37,449 nucleotides of DNA from Baffinella frigidus (Eukaryota > Cryptophyceae > Cryptomonadales > Baffinellaceae). Below the pieces are notes generated by a model. The model ran no database searches. It worked only from the letters and a program-made list of their open reading frames with translations, and had not been told where the DNA came from. The stretch lies in the NCBI GenBank assembly GCA_026770585.1, contig MU647544.1, positions 2,984 to 40,432 of the forward strand, given 5' to 3'. Of this stretch, positions 22,201-25,647 are shown one piece after another; the first letter of the stretch is position 1; every line of letters begins with the position of its first letter. The translations under genes were made by a program, and so were the position numbers.

Positions 22201-22504
22201 ATAAAAATAAAACACAGCAGACACTGCCAATAAATAGCCAGCTTGTCAATACTGTAAAAATAAATGTACCAGCCGAAAGCGCGACCCCTTGCATTGAATC
22301 AAATATGCCCGAAAAAGATTCTTTCATAACTTCCATACTTGCAAAGCGCTTGAGTGAGGCAGACGCTCCCCCAGCAGACACCAGGGAACTGGCGAAGAAA
22401 AAAATCGAAGCATGTAGCAAACGTTCACATACAATCCCCAGAAGGGATGTCCACGCGAAGATTGCAAAAAACAAAGGTATCAAATGTGGAACAGATCCCA
22501 ACAT
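1295..22504 (-). CDS. Giant cysteine-rich membrane or surface protein (7069 residues)
   Basis: One uninterrupted 21.2-kb frame runs from the ATG at 22504 to a TAG at 1295-1297. Residues 5-25 are hydrophobic and look like a signal peptide or first membrane segment; a second long hydrophobic segment is near 76-104. The C-terminal 230 residues hold at least three more (about 6843-6865, 6868-6890, 7025-7048), and another lies near 5928. The large middle is hydrophilic, with many Cys, Trp and Asn-X-Ser/Thr sites, as expected for an extracytoplasmic disulphide-bonded protein. Cys-rich clusters near residues 3480 (EGF-like spacing) and 6100-6250 stand out, as does a CTSCPAGKSR motif. Low-complexity inserts include a Thr run near 3960, a duplicated TPGGGAS segment near 5400 and a TNPE/TNSE repeat near 6610. 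I recognise no family. A virion surface or cell-attachment role is inference only. No frameshift or splice signal is needed. Confidence 0.9.
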   Translation of the reverse strand: MLGSVPHLIPLFFAIFAWTSLLGIVCERLLHASIFFFASSLVSAGGASASLKRFASMEVMKESFSGIFDSMQGVALSAGTFIFTVLTSWLFIGSVCCVLFLSVSLQHESSEIITSYVRVYNGDLSRRLRTEFLLILQYGESFLQPVILFWNATWYTFKLFQTDVILPLLMGSSEYVQKLVGAIGLLARSLTLSIVSYIQRLAQNDCSIERLMGMDQVRNGTLPCFVPGRRAFDLITPLGDFRLIVMYSLLILRNSCKVLTPPFDIMAYPFLDLNFAKGLHNIVNAFLYWGLHMPIMTVKRCTIVTQGVSEELTSEFEPWMKFLMCTPDATPGFNYLIAGVRRWGQLADNWLNALWMVLLAALGLPTPSCAPIPLTMRAVSEKHLFGGNETRIVGLTSGAYAITDGLSVEYTFFMGRVTMVFAPFVWDSQIDIKHGIAAVMYDHGEEVFDASSGQQTLSMMGCRCLDVPDLLGYSFNADTETTRMEIECSVLQYDPAGVSLDGDARKISAPYYVPVAFSVPAAALYMRCATTKITVDSARFPLWRLGEYLESGRGSSYYDPMDGEFTRPDGVDGPDEVDAVVWVMPACDGDTVSPACQRTLLDSGCFPYCMAARRRGGRNAGLTLYSATDWVNNVQLMEHDCSAQISVESTGLVVEFAANRTNPQTYQYKGMTYSNLDILDGQFVFTQSWDPKTQACTYNPTTTSRVARGTAITSSSDLEMYDAILMEGQPFAFAGETALTIVETVTEVAGVAESQWAIRVQRLYGQQGTGFVSLVEVNGELPATGPCITMRDCPTDASSYSNRYHTIATVPYSVFSDPSKHNPAVMTKWGVIYAANPSYAMYSEFFKMCGHRSSSLQYQLESSWGPIRLWRVNAFAYDDPRQGGVRASKTGGVAEVPDGFQYSTSMDESVCTRVFNVRVSSIEYLNDQNVAVQVLRTSAMNYNPATDEFAELDDNGPKTTYVTYFLNPETMRLKRDEMWEGDNAASELGQGLLCPSQRRMPDFGSMAAEIVSAGLHAMRMISELVLSGPAVFTPGSFSRITSMNVPINFGHSFLLAQGMGWMNFDLFFESLRRAHQHFWNIFIKVGGLFDSSPYMNMFMNGFAMYNQDYTPLVTKNMRTYLGAASRAAKVVDQKISQMVQSIAGKNPIVFTGMAASAGAINMAHYALRMLRTTIVLLLFPAMDASVSGAPATEVIHGLWQVVYDSQENYKTLILASEMRSCVGLQLMLGQSNPFGQLAGSVCQSGVFFKLGVVETTMAFFVDLPMLECLCTKSEGLDFKKWARENCWEAAPTHFKGVVYDIISSSSSLDGMCAKASAHVQTRIRDSMDPFLASSYRASGTLADTVDYLRFVWDETAGACRDFAGDASVTTIIPDPVEFWRICSWTKTCKTKCYGSINVFEKAKESNGVTIRDVHRVNSVKTVESAFFSDMDIIASRSVAPIDILEMSEMRDCVYTCGIQNALLNDRCVAILGLEYGVLDGLDPLSATVVVYEYCVPHRLDAFVWLARSWRVANSHRWTNSMLQIRLLHQGREHCGRMGFDGAFCSVAVVSPSSVSLYRQDGLQYALEPYSATTEKRTRMTMVHRVAALGNDVLLIDGMGPSQDVNSNRVGRSLCVDISIYNNNEWGNYDVLECQQNVLDNSRQELPVCIFDTRGDCTEMLLIPTQDEVAIVRCSFEDVALGILQPRGMCEQFPLSKGAVKKAGLYNMISEPVMGTFSTTIQQRRSTIVVSSSISAVALRSLSTSKSYNVFVANHPKRNTNWLAALLVDTRVRAINFRSSLTVNLDMQIVHGCRLDDCTGCKTRSLQTLCYAAQQCTIANCIGTTINLNKPLCAVGELLADGMEAFLLQWRGGWNLMSLMLVQTIAVSSTGKTSSDSMMTGLDEIFISQICLQKDAIFDIAGTVTSFLNANINMVDDLVQSSGDVGALFNAPRIFDVEDFVSSEYRQAQRTMVLAAVTRFLGNVGIGAVYPLLVARKMMMCQANDLVAIFSVVGLSLTITSPEYEDAYDAMTGKCMTDFESDNIDNGSSSTGVNAVLDGIVAWLGTVPFANYKHLIDAALSYMMGLIRGVQDMVQVSDVKNCKLRNPGVAQQGHCACGDTPVQIPPMRGGEAFETHAFWCTGFLRMETPFGTPLFVYNPYPYTTLLEYAQGTDTYLECLGAEQRGSCTDLEPQPPRLLQMQGAKLLAVITRCHANYQAMQWDAGASRLYDNVETLPPYLHHPDIVRHIKESQATVFMDTSITRCMQRTLESGLSNDGCLQQYMASPIIGLGREDFFVYRDIAQVPTAQVPTEQIAACIVFSGPSTGLNVEVNASRPFRACTEPDTSGGGGGTSCQLQGYLWSSRSRNAVPVANMHSIGFTDKGDREKFATYEYQQVVKDMVAAIERTDGWTGDNLKVSLFTSEGDWLHQAFDCVILGPYGRADLSPRDVDDELPALEYFRDNNRGASRDFVLPCSGSELHGDMQTPFTCGSSVRRSIIKTFVRDSLSQGDNNGDALSDQVKEKVNAIIALARDLFGDISNFGCLCSDTRKGKYRESCCMEQIEGSVSMDSLSTFLRSMTGVKKAQLLESFVPSHIRNFEFTKIQNSGIGGGLLDHAFEYLESDLWTNRSVSTSYDVNANAYKLSSQQKELASQDGLYQTTRPLTSYGHADAFQETTTASAFEVCMGAVSQVMFTLPIVGNSTGIPTNGIPTTLSSMEAWDPTQVSPEGHFTSLEAWVYKLVAHARDVSPLFWSHRIKHVASDSRVCIGLFGDGLLHDSSVVPPTWPSSEEASAAYALLAASVQPGPTRGIYETWVGNSAYNTLRLQPPTGTGEGDAIFRETNSSMWALGQIARTCFCGWDSVQDAEGRVWCMIPPEVCQMRNRVGWSSKVLDICDTQSGMYWNHWDKSDDSRIVGVEMQDHIQLFQRLHCPWNMADASAWGLLDEDSFVNHWLLEQPNETATRFTTKHLLHEGRGGVRYMNAADVLKRGRDSPIRLFNPLEVASTVAQHHCEAHVKTASTSPLHSSYAQHFRDVLFPAVQGVPENRATAFCLRYVTELATFTALRHVLPADSIEVTKQLQIMTKWNRKCHTQTKLLGFCALRNVFSAHRAKPGNVESDRLINHPECKGITFVPGTGLGATESFVVAGSSCVAVYHKSTSNPATSNPIVLIFDPCSVLPNCHHTDTTTTIAPVEINVVEFIAEYGSSHAVLDAYSFLSQRSRTLSLKWSKPDDPHWASIQSSRDLFGTDSENSGLNSDAVGLEIEKLWNTYIRPTQPVNPLSSTLRTPWHRSSGPRHDDVHASCGGVSDWWPVSWEHPVGFHVTTPCADKNVAYRTFSNQFQYDRDAHKMRYRHTIPAGMRSEKLTMNNAGASGVCRLNTFGQTLREQNNVRVCTRMRTGVRVDYAVPVLNNDNSGNEKTWTTEACSTSSHHVPWDIENTQEARMRSSGLLTSWPDNISRVWLSSTSVLHKLGLPADAKPGLWAETEEDVGECGMPPLFECTHDSQCAGDNAVGVEGDKTMKCINNVCMVTAVVNPSSLSWVYDSKFVECTSHRHCSDSIEEGGLNRPDMLCSGEGRCVLPVVEINNEYAGGSVDLSWHATSCDSATMETIDMYGKSAWGRITGLFEAHGLCSYRNWFEYRNVFDTHCDSASQTTDDIQADICNLGTDVHWADTLQEEDDTSLNIFASQKILYQEPHRCDRDFEHYDGHVMCSPKITTAGSVASMYSGSWERGLRGHRVPARYNKLYQTYYRANGVTTSGADTPHHVKVARMENMGNHQTGFLGTDENFHDLNLQACVNIPQCSQPDYRIHGRDIADRLVNRATSPSTSMTDEYRVKDAVSCGAFGYLMHNSFCKVDFAVVPLVYLFLYDFDQLDQHCDLKPIDGAQKAAIRTALMNRYNPTQKETIRGHVNAIVNDIFQTGFNSLPEYNRRITCADHILTKLDQGYFLNDDAANSIDAHRIVYSLPIDTTTVDTTDGNTTTTTTTTTTKSLYSDSTINMFTEYSMVEVAPMWWVKCHLLSELDVSDSNTVECPAWDRWLQTTNANPAHAIPYVTVKEWLQQTAMPTVEIEDMLMQQVINVKYAGYIALDTVHRNLTGGDHKFTDFLKPKCYTRRKWTWAVKRPPAENNEDDAAHMLKYQHMVFETYNSASSTAIKNFAPCGETLAGCVESVDKTVLPPYVQGKTIRSILQRWMFEDYQLGNLVQRVPDAELFQSMVPQWGPADIALFSQPWLHTDTTSAPVIPDSLDSAVEYQFPSNSEDRCLVWGSRDQGFEGTSEEARGACIYKGNTLQDIMTNSYPRVDAQREANIVMHHGTDAMHTTGNTIKVCKPDSAPTATFLGQKCYIGSNDEHTSPRTPVSEGYTCQVNDYGDDTIGCGSANAGNPVTVLNPHPDRVCYEVGNTCFNDDNSDEFARSAEYTWHLANLPPGVRLITYGYPYEAGRIIGRNPKYQGENEKLFWNNTLFDRKDVVNRVKDLVVTGDGHNVFATPIVGSRFTVPSRRLLHSTGPDGPETMTETRETKNREAPASRNLLDAGMYPEWVRHEKCGPGWVWKVDADGVSTADGGKNFVYDCKAVVKGENGDCCQCRDGDYEEKGVWRLDVYLWTVGWKLASYNGCTSCPAGKSRTDVWVDKASDGSYVLPCKSDGDDTGTDPDATTTPVPEFVPSTCLFDNQQWPPLMAWTQTHGGTGQSNNMYTGGVGEDLESCSICDTNPCTYYKTLSTYTRSDTSQQYPPWYNCNIPQETRHADSGPAVFPKSIMDNLKVIQALNRDIDGNIVSYVSTTEAASIFAKNYDSYMSKYFDYNSGPSYLPGNNMNMAGSASDDVDVALVPGYQAFSLELMAGFTCDSQTCDGNDIEIRNGYFYCGDCSRGSPDDAYCRGNHECDVEVQSLNANYYRHSSPQWEKILITFLRQKSQDNAGAGRSKLSLRDTIRYMLHLTMSQYRKTFLANSLKEQAVTERDAFYIQIPRGSFLAEKSVLRHPVGWDFPVYSPDRALLWEQRTGTLKTPAEGPPFLDIGACLDTSAETAKVSYKQCNQNDHLLALRERARKAYTSPGTVEIPRYFSLVLPVSATKLVSADRDGGALLMWAQSERALREKHFEYLMDFANHCENTTIWEAVCRVRADMKTIDVFNPWTGGDFSALEGCDIKENTERTKPARVFDTLCKNPLYCETQDNSSIFYAEQGDGCRVKNDKWAPGRIVSPWMRSNMCFLKPMDVNSVDSGVCKHPQGLLGGGSNSGGAGVPQPNLYAYTARPDTREPGGLFVRPHRKLFRTPEFLATDVGIDKNFLHLHKDDIGGHQMHFVVSEEGVLRLYDIVLAGSSAGDAMSRTQEHNAMRRGTVLTDGSEMHEWLKWDALLEHTNAHEQEPDLLEDSSRPLHWGCPLKQRLYLSGQAGSKFRPSLPNARRAATIFALHSEQTPGGGASEQTPGGGASDDSDTPPRRSNTVQAAGQANVVVHSALIKTSNGFCYCESLEDCQLSLVNNGPCSFSDTVKALRDDVGGWHTSMVMKGTRLSACVEQLDWPYTGGVLRDGSWISSSDTTERTTDCNLLDRIHDFEYRYSKDTPNTNSDTPRNTQVPGGDCYTGPAQTTGSGGATHAWDPSERRSCAQTCSAPPGFTAGTSSSSSGGEDKDIPPETSFGVLYRESAERAIAGNLREMLRESLCASTDETNEINEINDSCEKLDHVLNMSSWVSEEFWQAFVDDEGNLFTVKNMTDADGGATQTMSAGELLRQASEAFETNITPEEVAMWEVPWVFCKRVDPECTTVFDENTKIATKTCSSGSSVGNCTRSISKETWSNPHTRVGACRDALLDTATDTGFEAVAPIDVCDIDSTMNSLCVAIQAARSKIFEINCKAAGVCHEEAFFYVPGIYSASNQEFVQATVENFYLDVHEDACPIADDRSEAIHESNQASVQQCASTQLQIVYDMLGNMRVIVDKIMRISYFYFMVQISLLRFIFMRPPPLPDVVDNTESQTWGQVMKYWELLSREMGALFEALGNLVFEFMMDSGLGKQLQIFLDWICTTVQWLFDDMWIAYICPQILLPLGTAFVEFEIAGWAPFKQMGLDMLDMHKRDCVAGKDLCDGLVVPLSNGGPTSLPVATRCWSTYSTFLGDARSLSCSAADTCTGGDLSALMDDTGFYSQSAGMGVCDSCPDAPSTSFARYGCDIVTKTCKCGVQTLLRTTCIANDECALSGSTCDIVDDFFERDIFGSISCAECATDRICLVAPGDTVGHCGCATRQVSFATCEPQARGELVFTPPFSMCMVALGSAAQGELRSSSTYNIEGSKLATSRCDMLDASQRYCISVERGPGVSETYAVGLENLHSRRLLSFMDSNSSASAFYRFVIPPDVYEQALHGDWSAVHTHVCRHVPRLVNQTLPGADTLSTSNPLSISDEEMLKACVRWRAIGMEIVHVANISHLIPDTFLIGAEDFAYDVVAHPSRLYAVLQRPWLWVRALLHTQSMTPLRVLIRDAHRWWVHANIEAFASTNALVNAMEEMDSDKHNNTDTHGHTANNTPRGSFETFSRGMSRHLTGLFWRHLFSRGTPLVNKHAPHKTAQPPTKVEARERRRKDEHKLALGHAIMHTPTARAHWVPEESTMDTGPIPVATHYETSSTNPETNSETNSETNPETNSETNFEGGSPTNPEGLSPATESVPAGTAGKRALQQFIDNSFINRMNAVQSYSSEVALGEGVVQILPKAAAAEFVKGDIPWPPTYVYWGTDDSCNVATSMLSAIQKVVAIMAKAYSEKDRPVRPDVLYSPVGYFTTSWHHWTRSAEERSALREQERIESAGSAESEHKQTFTEFSDGSAWYVKYPVNFFSWMGFTPDPLLGIAYDLPETAIKLLTCNVESVMFCTRHTYSVFTASFIAIIALTIISALFSFTKIPVVSGLFAMFGFTGIVMFVAFGYSPACIPLVPTCFFSSMVSDVSYFIPLKIIIPQSLLRCTHDQSESVPDASCLVQCNAKPFYFVDFSANLAWTVCYSSMGLCNQLGDYLATPGNLYTATFGLETAENLATAVYRSKTVVGSEDQNIISGFAWCNTLTIYQLIPLVVIIVFVLLGLPLGVSAIMKILVSVTRTAFSAYALSHVD
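2656..2727. repeat. 12-base in-frame tandem repeat in the giant gene
   Basis: Five 12-base units of AGTTGGTTTCAG or GGTTGGTTTCAG run from 2656 to 2715, followed by a degenerate sixth. On the minus strand they encode a four-residue TN(P/S)E repeat close to the C-terminal membrane region of the giant protein, probably a flexible linker. Confidence 0.85.
6268..6321. repeat. 27-base exact tandem duplication in the giant gene
   Basis: Two identical 27-base units at 6268-6294 and 6295-6321 encode two copies of a nine-residue peptide containing TPGGGAS. Their identity at the DNA level suggests a recent duplication. Confidence 0.85.
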
Positions 22505-22782
22505 GGTCCCAGTATTTGACGGCCTGTGAAATATAAGGGTTTACACACACGGTACTAAAATGTGGTCTAAAACCTGTGTGTAGCATAGACCAGTTATTCT
22601 TTAAACTTTTATATGCAACACGCATCACTTTGCCTTCAATACGGCACATCCTAAACACACACCTACCCGGAAGTACCCCGTTGGGTGTGTCATTTTCGAC
22701 CCTCCGGTGTTTGGTATTTCGGTATCGGGTGAACTGGCCGGTTCCATATAAAGAGTAGCCATACATACAAAGTATTTCTACC
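22505..22782. promoter_or_regulatory. Divergent promoter region between the giant gene and the 22783 gene
   Basis: This 278-base gap separates two genes pointing away from each other. On the plus side TATAAA at 22747-22752 stands 30 bases before the ATG at 22783. On the minus side the giant gene has A/T-rich sequence around 22595-22615 but no clear TATA box. The AACACGTGTT element found before later plus-strand genes is absent. Confidence 0.5.
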
Positions 22783-23217
22783 ATGTATATGCCAACACCC
22801 ACGACAAATTGGCCATACACACCAGGGACGAATCGGTCATATACAGACCTCCACCAACTCGAACCACTCAATATGGTAACAGTGATGAGTGCACCGTCAA
22901 CGGATTTTACATGCTCAGAGACGCAACCACTGCATATGGACATCAGTGATGGATTTTCAAGGGGGCCACAGAACGGTGGCAACTTCCACAGGATGTACAC
23001 CCGTGAAGAGTTGGCCCAAATGGATCGACCGGGTCAATATTATGAAACACAACAGCAAGTCGCGTCTGGTACTGGTGGCGGTCATGACCCTACTGGGATT
23101 CTATACCTTGTATGCTGTGCAGATCGGGTTGCATCATGCGCAGGGGCTGTGATCGGGCAGGTGTTTTCGTCCACGCGCGAATGTTTGTGTGGGATGTGTA
23201 GAATGTGTGTTCATTGA
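22783..23217 (+). CDS. Small unknown protein (144 residues), possibly frame-shifted near its end
   Basis: The frame opens at the ATG at 22783, 30 bases after a good TATAAA box, and encodes 144 residues. The first 90 are hydrophilic and rich in Thr, Pro, Ser and Gln, with a charged stretch MYTREELAQMDRPG. The last 55 are Gly/Ala- and Cys-rich and end in a CLCGMCRMC cluster. In the overlapping +1 frame the same DNA encodes a basic stretch followed by about 20 hydrophobic residues, which looks like a genuine C-terminal membrane anchor. Either the gene shifts frame near 23040 or the hydrophobic frame is chance. No family recognised. A 191-residue minus-strand frame covers part of this region but also overlaps the start of the giant gene and has no promoter. 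Confidence 0.5.
   Translation: MYMPTPTTNWPYTPGTNRSYTDLHQLEPLNMVTVMSAPSTDFTCSETQPLHMDISDGFSRGPQNGGNFHRMYTREELAQMDRPGQYYETQQQVASGTGGGHDPTGILYLVCCADRVASCAGAVIGQVFSSTRECLCGMCRMCVH
22889..23152 (+). other. Overlapping +1 frame with a possible tail anchor
   Basis: This frame overlaps the 22783 gene and ends at 23152. Its upstream half is unremarkable, but from about 23040 it encodes KHNSKSR followed by a roughly 20-residue hydrophobic helix and a short tail, the usual form of a tail-anchored membrane protein. It could be the real C-terminus of the 22783 product after a one-base shift, or an independent overlapping frame. Confidence 0.3.
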
Positions 23218-23253
23218 ATCCTTACATACCAAGACCAAGACCCGTCTCCAAGA

Positions 23254-23688
23254 CTAATAACACTCATCTACGGTCTCTCGGCATTTCTCTGAAGTCCCTT
23301 GCACGACGGAGAGTTCGCGAACCTTGTCCATGATATCTTCGTATACGTCCCATAACGGCATCGCACCCCGCATAGTGTTTTCATCCCGCCCGTCCATTAA
23401 AACAAATATAACACGCTCTACTTCCACCGCACACGCTCTAAGTTTCTGATAAACAGAGAATTCGGCGTCGTCTGTATAGAACGGGATTTCCGTAGCTTGC
23501 ACCACAAGCGCTACCTCCTCCTTTAGGAAATATCGCAACGCACAATCTTCGTTGTCGTACAACACCATCCACATATCATACAACTCATACACCATCTCCA
23601 ACACGTCAGCCGCCACTACACGCATAGCGGGTACGTCCGTTTGTGTCATATACGAAGGTAACTTGCGCTTTTTTGCAGACCTCTCCAT
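23254..23688 (-). CDS. Unknown acidic protein with N-terminal basic patch (144 residues)
   Basis: A minus-strand frame ends at 23254. The first in-frame ATG is at 23688; the longer version from 23703 would need a TTG start, so I use 23688. The protein begins MERSAKKRK, a possible nuclear localisation signal, and then is rich in Val, Glu, Asp, Tyr and Met with heptad-like hydrophobic spacing, suggesting an all-helical fold. No catalytic motif or membrane segment is visible and I recognise no family. It converges with the 22783 gene, leaving only 36 bases between the two stops. Its start faces the repeat-containing promoter region of the 23970 gene. Confidence 0.65.
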   Translation of the reverse strand: MERSAKKRKLPSYMTQTDVPAMRVVAADVLEMVYELYDMWMVLYDNEDCALRYFLKEEVALVVQATEIPFYTDDAEFSVYQKLRACAVEVERVIFVLMDGRDENTMRGAMPLWDVYEDIMDKVRELSVVQGTSEKCRETVDECY

Positions 23689-23797
23689 GCTGGTAGGTCC
23701 CAAATTATCGTGGGAACAAGCTCGTGGAGTGGTGTGTATGATAGTTTGTAAAATCTGCCACTTTCTTCCACTTTCTTATAGAGAACGCAAACACGGA

Positions 23798-23894
23798 AAC
23801 ACGTGTTACCAGCCAAATTGTATGTTCATAATAGCGGAGAACACGTGTTACCAGCCAAATTGTATGTTCATAATAGCGGAGAACACGTGTTACC
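23798..23894. promoter_or_regulatory. 42-base tandem repeat carrying three AACACGTGTT elements
   Basis: The sequence AACACGTGTTACC occurs at a spacing of exactly 42 bases, starting at 23798, 23840 and 23882. The two complete units are nearly identical and include AGCCAAATTG after the palindrome; the third is cut off after ACC. The block ends about 75 bases before the ATG at 23970 and has the same palindrome-then-AATT layout found before other plus-strand genes, so it is probably a multiplied control site. Confidence 0.7.
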
Positions 23895-23969
23895 TGTCAG
23901 AATGAGTCAACAAATTCCCTATGTTATCATTTTCCCGGGACGCCGAGTGCGTTCACAGACATACAAGAA

Positions 23970-24308
23970 ATGCCAGCATGTCGGAATCGGCACAACAAGA
24001 AGAAACCCAGACCGCCAGTGATACACGAGGACGCGTGCTATCATGAGACGAAAGACCCGCCGAAAGACCCACCGACTGAAGGGACCCCTAGCTCCATCGG
24101 AGAAGACTACTGGGATGAGATCGCTTTTCTGTGCATTGACGTCGAATCGCTGCGCGTCCAGAAACAATTGCTCCGCAGAGCATTGTATCGCGCGCGCTGC
24201 ATTCAGAGAACTCTTACGTCTGCAGATGCAGACATGTCTGCGTTAGAACCAGCAATGAACAAGGCGCGACTCATATCGATTCGAGTCGATATGCTCGAAT
24301 GCAAATAG
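23970..24308 (+). CDS. Small unknown basic protein (112 residues)
   Basis: The ATG at 23970 opens a 112-residue frame. The N-terminus is basic and Pro-rich (RNRHNKKKPRPP), followed by a Pro/Asp/Lys stretch and then about 70 residues with the hydrophobic spacing of helices, including a LRVQKQLLRRALYRAR segment that could form a coiled coil. No enzyme motif or membrane segment is visible. An AATAAA polyadenylation signal follows the stop by about 50 bases (24360-24365). The triple AACACGTGTT block lies directly upstream. A 39-codon frame starting at 23902 overlaps the start region and could be an upstream ORF. No family recognised. Confidence 0.6.
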   Translation: MPACRNRHNKKKPRPPVIHEDACYHETKDPPKDPPTEGTPSSIGEDYWDEIAFLCIDVESLRVQKQLLRRALYRARCIQRTLTSADADMSALEPAMNKARLISIRVDMLECK

Positions 24309-24375
24309 CGGAATGCGCGGTATGCGTGTTTACCCCAGCGAAATGTGGGGCATGTGTGTAATAAACAATCATACA

Positions 24376-24483
24376 CCTGGACTGTGTCCGGTTCCTGGAC
24401 TGTGTCCGTTTCCTGGACTGTGTCCGTTTCCTAGACTGTGTCCGTTTCCTGGACTGTGTCCGTTTCCTGGACTGTGTCCGTTT
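24376..24483. repeat. 18-base tandem repeat, six units
   Basis: Six contiguous units of CCTGGACTGTGTCCGTTT fill 24376-24483 with only two base differences. They lie between the convergent genes ending at 24308 and 24495. Because 18 is a multiple of three the block stays open in several frames, which explains the repetitive minus-strand frame here; I do not regard it as coding. Confidence 0.85.
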
Positions 24484-24494
24484 CAAGCATAGAC

Positions 24495-25406
24495 TCACAT
24501 GTCGATTACAGTATTGCGGAACGCATCCAACGTATTCACCTCGTCGAGAAGTAGACCCTCGACAATGCTGTGAGACGTTGGTTTACAGAGAAACATTAAG
24601 AACCGAAGATTTGGAATGATGCGTGTTGGACGAGCGCATCTGGAAGATGGTCTGCATTTGAATAGACTAGAGTCAGGGTCATCTGCATGTTTGATTGCAC
24701 AGAGACTGCTTGCAGTCGCACACGAAGCAGCGATGAAAATTGCATAGAGACAGTCTTCATAATAAGTGCGCCGTTGGAACGGCACCACCTTGTACATACT
24801 GGAGGGCTTGACCCCTGTCGCAAGCTGTAATATTGTTGATACACAGCGTAGCGCGACTTGCTCACAGTCATCTTCAGGTAAATTATAGCAATATTCCACC
24901 CCTGCACTGTCCACAATTACGGTTGAAACAGTTTCATGCGTCGAAGTAGACCGACCTCTTGAATACCCATAGGGGATTCCCTTGAAAAATATCTGTACTA
25001 TAATATGTGTGTGAATACCCACAGTCCCATACATTGTCCCATTGCGAATTAGTTGTTGGATCGACGCGTCAGACCATGCACCCACAGCGGGCTTCTCGCT
25101 CATGTCGATGTCCAACATCACGACACAGACAGGGTTTGGCACTGCTGTAAAAGACAATGCATGAAGCGCTGTGGTGACTGTAGAATGCGCGTCTTGGACA
25201 ATGTTCCAATTGCTATACTTTAGGACCCCAAACGCGCGCGCTCGGTCGGTCTGGACCGACCCATCTTTTCCACGGGGGTATTGACACCCCCCCGAACCTA
25301 CAACGTCTATGTTTGGGACAGTCGTTGTAGACGCCAACCACACGGACTTACGAAACAACCACCTTGTATTTATACAGATATACGCAAGGTCTTGAGAGTT
25401 GTCCAT
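24495..25406 (-). CDS. Possible Ulp1/adenain-type cysteine protease (303 residues)
   Basis: The frame runs from the ATG at 25406 to a TGA at 24495. Several landmarks match, in order, the C48/adenain fold: WSDASIQQLI at 111-120, resembling the W-x-N/D-D start of Ulp1-type domains; a candidate catalytic His at 132 or 134 in IHTHIIVQIFF; a candidate Asp166 in VIVDSAG; Gln211 as oxyanion-hole residue; and Cys219 in YEDCLYAIFIAA at the head of a hydrophobic helix. The Gln-Cys spacing is 8, against 6-7 in well-known members, and the His-Asp spacing is long, so the call is tentative. If right, it would cleave SUMO- or ubiquitin-like conjugates or viral precursors. A TATA-like CTTTTAAG is at 25432-25439. 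No membrane segment is evident. Confidence 0.5.
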   Translation of the reverse strand: MDNSQDLAYICINTRWLFRKSVWLASTTTVPNIDVVGSGGCQYPRGKDGSVQTDRARAFGVLKYSNWNIVQDAHSTVTTALHALSFTAVPNPVCVVMLDIDMSEKPAVGAWSDASIQQLIRNGTMYGTVGIHTHIIVQIFFKGIPYGYSRGRSTSTHETVSTVIVDSAGVEYCYNLPEDDCEQVALRCVSTILQLATGVKPSSMYKVVPFQRRTYYEDCLYAIFIAASCATASSLCAIKHADDPDSSLFKCRPSSRCARPTRIIPNLRFLMFLCKPTSHSIVEGLLLDEVNTLDAFRNTVIDM

Positions 25407-25647
25407 CTTCTAAATGAGTTTACAAACACTGCTTTTAAGAGCACGCTTCACACCAACCGCTTCTTTGCATATCACAACAATGTCGAGCACAAACGGCCGT
25501 CTAACACACACATATGACCAATCGATGTCTTTTTACTGACACGAGTTGTTTGTTTGGTTTACTCAATACTTTCACTTCTAACTAAAATGAGGCGCGTTGC
25601 GCCAGGTTGTGTCCCTACAAGGGGTGTCCTAGTACGTAACTACGTTC

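Noticed and set aside
1359-22536. Many plus-strand frames of 60-215 codons opposite the giant gene
   Set aside because: They are antisense to a continuous, protein-like 21-kb frame, have no promoter-like sequence and show the skewed composition of shadow frames.
22425-23000. 191-residue minus-strand frame before the giant gene
   Set aside because: It overlaps the start of the giant gene and lies antisense to a plus-strand gene with a good TATA box.
24376-24483. CRISPR-like array
   Set aside because: The 18-base units are contiguous with no unique spacers.
24271-24498. Minus-strand frame with a KRTQSR repeat
   Set aside because: It consists mostly of the 18-base tandem repeat, which stays open in any frame without stops, and overlaps the 3' ends of two better genes.
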